DNA from: a bacterium
GTDB taxonomy: Bacteria > CSSED10-310 > JAFGSJ01
Direction of reading: 5' to 3'
Assembly (NCBI GenBank): GCA_016934675.1
Contig: JAFGSJ010000044.1
Coordinates: forward strand, 1-64,000
DNA: 64,000 nucleotides
Shown here: in pieces, positions 63,530 to 64,000 of the stretch
Layout of the letters: each line of letters begins with the position of its first letter
Position numbering within the stretch: position 1 is the first letter of the stretch
Program-made: the position numbers and the translations under genes
The notes under the pieces: generated by a model
What the model was told of the DNA's origin: nothing
The model's input: the letters and a program-made list of their open reading frames with translations, nothing else
The model's database searches: none

Positions 63530-64000
63530 ATGGCTGATACCAGCTTTCAACCGGATGTCATCGTTATTGGGAGTGGAGCTGCAGGTTTGCTATGCGCCAT
63601 CGAACTCAGTAAGAGTCTCCAGGTCTGCCTCCTGACCAAGAATTGCATTCGTGAAAGCAATACCAAGTATGCTCAAGGCGGGATCGCCGCGGTCATGAAA
63701 CTTGATGATGATTATGAGCAACACATCAAGGACACGCTGGTCGCGGGTGATAATTTGTGCGCTTTGGATGCGGTCAAGCTTCTGGTCCATGAAGCACCCG
63801 CCCGGATTCGTGAACTGATCAATCTTGGCATTGAATTCGACAAGGACAAGGATAATTTGCTCCAGTTTACCCGCGAGGGTGGACACAGTTCGCGGCGGAT
63901 ACTTCATGTCGGGGACCTGACCGGTCTTGCGATCGAGGAATCATTGGTGAATTCTGTTATGACAAATTCGCGCATCGATGTCCGCGAAAACGTTCTGGTC
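63530..64000 (+). CDS. nadB: L-aspartate oxidase, truncated by window edge
   Basis: 157 codons from the ATG at 63530 (AAAGGCGG upstream) run to the last base. NadB oxidises L-aspartate to iminoaspartate, the first step of de novo NAD synthesis. The FAD-binding PDVIVIGSGAAGLLCAIELS, the ESNTKYAQGGIAAV stretch and TREGGHSSRRILHVGD are diagnostic of NadB rather than SdhA or FrdA. In anaerobes fumarate can replace oxygen as acceptor. Following asd, it is a second aspartate-consuming enzyme. Confidence 0.94.
   Translation, partial: MADTSFQPDVIVIGSGAAGLLCAIELSKSLQVCLLTKNCIRESNTKYAQGGIAAVMKLDDDYEQHIKDTLVAGDNLCALDAVKLLVHEAPARIRELINLGIEFDKDKDNLLQFTREGGHSSRRILHVGDLTGLAIEESLVNSVMTNSRIDVRENVLV

Noticed and set aside
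1-64000. tRNA, rRNA and CRISPR elements
   Set aside because: I looked through the intergenic gaps for T-loop-like GTTCGA stretches with paired arms and for regularly spaced repeats and found none convincing. A tRNA or covariance-model scan would settle it.

Overview
The window looks like chromosomal DNA from a Gram-negative, probably anaerobic bacterium. Supporting signs are many lipoprotein signal peptides, an HflKC pair, Psd/PssA/PgsA phospholipid enzymes, a type II secretion F-domain protein and a membrane quinone/cytochrome c electron-transfer complex. The gene order rho-rpmE-DUF1385-prfA-prmC-murA is one I know from Deltaproteobacteria-type genomes and other deep-branching phyla. I cannot name the phylum from sequence alone. 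Base composition is even, near 50% GC by eye. The first ~2.3 kb and the longer intergenic gaps are more AT-rich. I saw no rRNA, tRNA, CRISPR array or intact insertion sequence.

Layout. 1-2.3 kb: accessory-looking genes (a truncated DUF559 nuclease-like gene, a secreted ankyrin protein, a GNAT acetyltransferase). 2.7-4.8 kb: hflK-hflC closed by a terminator. 4.8-13 kb, minus strand: rho, rpmE, a DUF1385 membrane protein, prfA, prmC, murA and a GT-C-like membrane protein (translation termination and its modification, transcription termination, peptidoglycan precursor). 13.6-17.8 kb, plus: a YdcH-like small protein, psd, pssA, a sugar-nucleotide epimerase and a PP-loop sugar amidotransferase. 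18-24 kb: a pentapeptide-type exported protein, two paralogous alkaline-phosphatase-superfamily enzymes (one membrane-anchored, one lipoprotein), a 63-residue ribbon-helix-helix protein and an Oxa1/EMC3-like membrane protein. 24-34.5 kb: a 1096-residue secreted Kelch/Fn3-like protein, a DUF4388-TPR protein, a DUF89 phosphatase, a PgsA-like synthase, an unknown protein and a secreted CAP-domain protein. 34.6-36.8 kb: fabD-fabG and a small membrane protein.

37-44.8 kb: one minus-strand operon behind a near-consensus promoter. It encodes a cyclic-nucleotide-binding protein, a TPR protein carrying a pseudokinase and a kinase in tandem, an anchored unknown protein, and then the four tRNA t6A genes tsaE-tsaB-tsaD-tsaC, each overlapping the next by 4 nt. 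45-49.3 kb: a UROD-like protein, an orphan GspF-like protein, a small exported Cys protein, and a soluble SipW-type S26 peptidase paired with an HPr-kinase-like P-loop protein.

49.6-54.5 kb: a four-gene electron-transfer complex of the Dsr(MKJOP)/Hmc class (CCG iron-sulfur protein, cytochrome b, four-cluster ferredoxin, NrfD-type subunit) in which the NrfD-type subunit is fused to six CxxCH haem sites. 54.7-61.8 kb, minus: two oligopeptide-type binding lipoproteins, two permeases and a sulfatase-like lipoprotein, with no ATPase gene. 62-64 kb: asd, a pseudopilin-like lipoprotein and the start of nadB, running off the end.

The best candidates for something new are the NrfD-hexahaem fusion complex, the pseudokinase-kinase protein heading the t6A operon, the S26/HprK-like pair, and the AP-superfamily pair with its RHH and EMC3-like partners.
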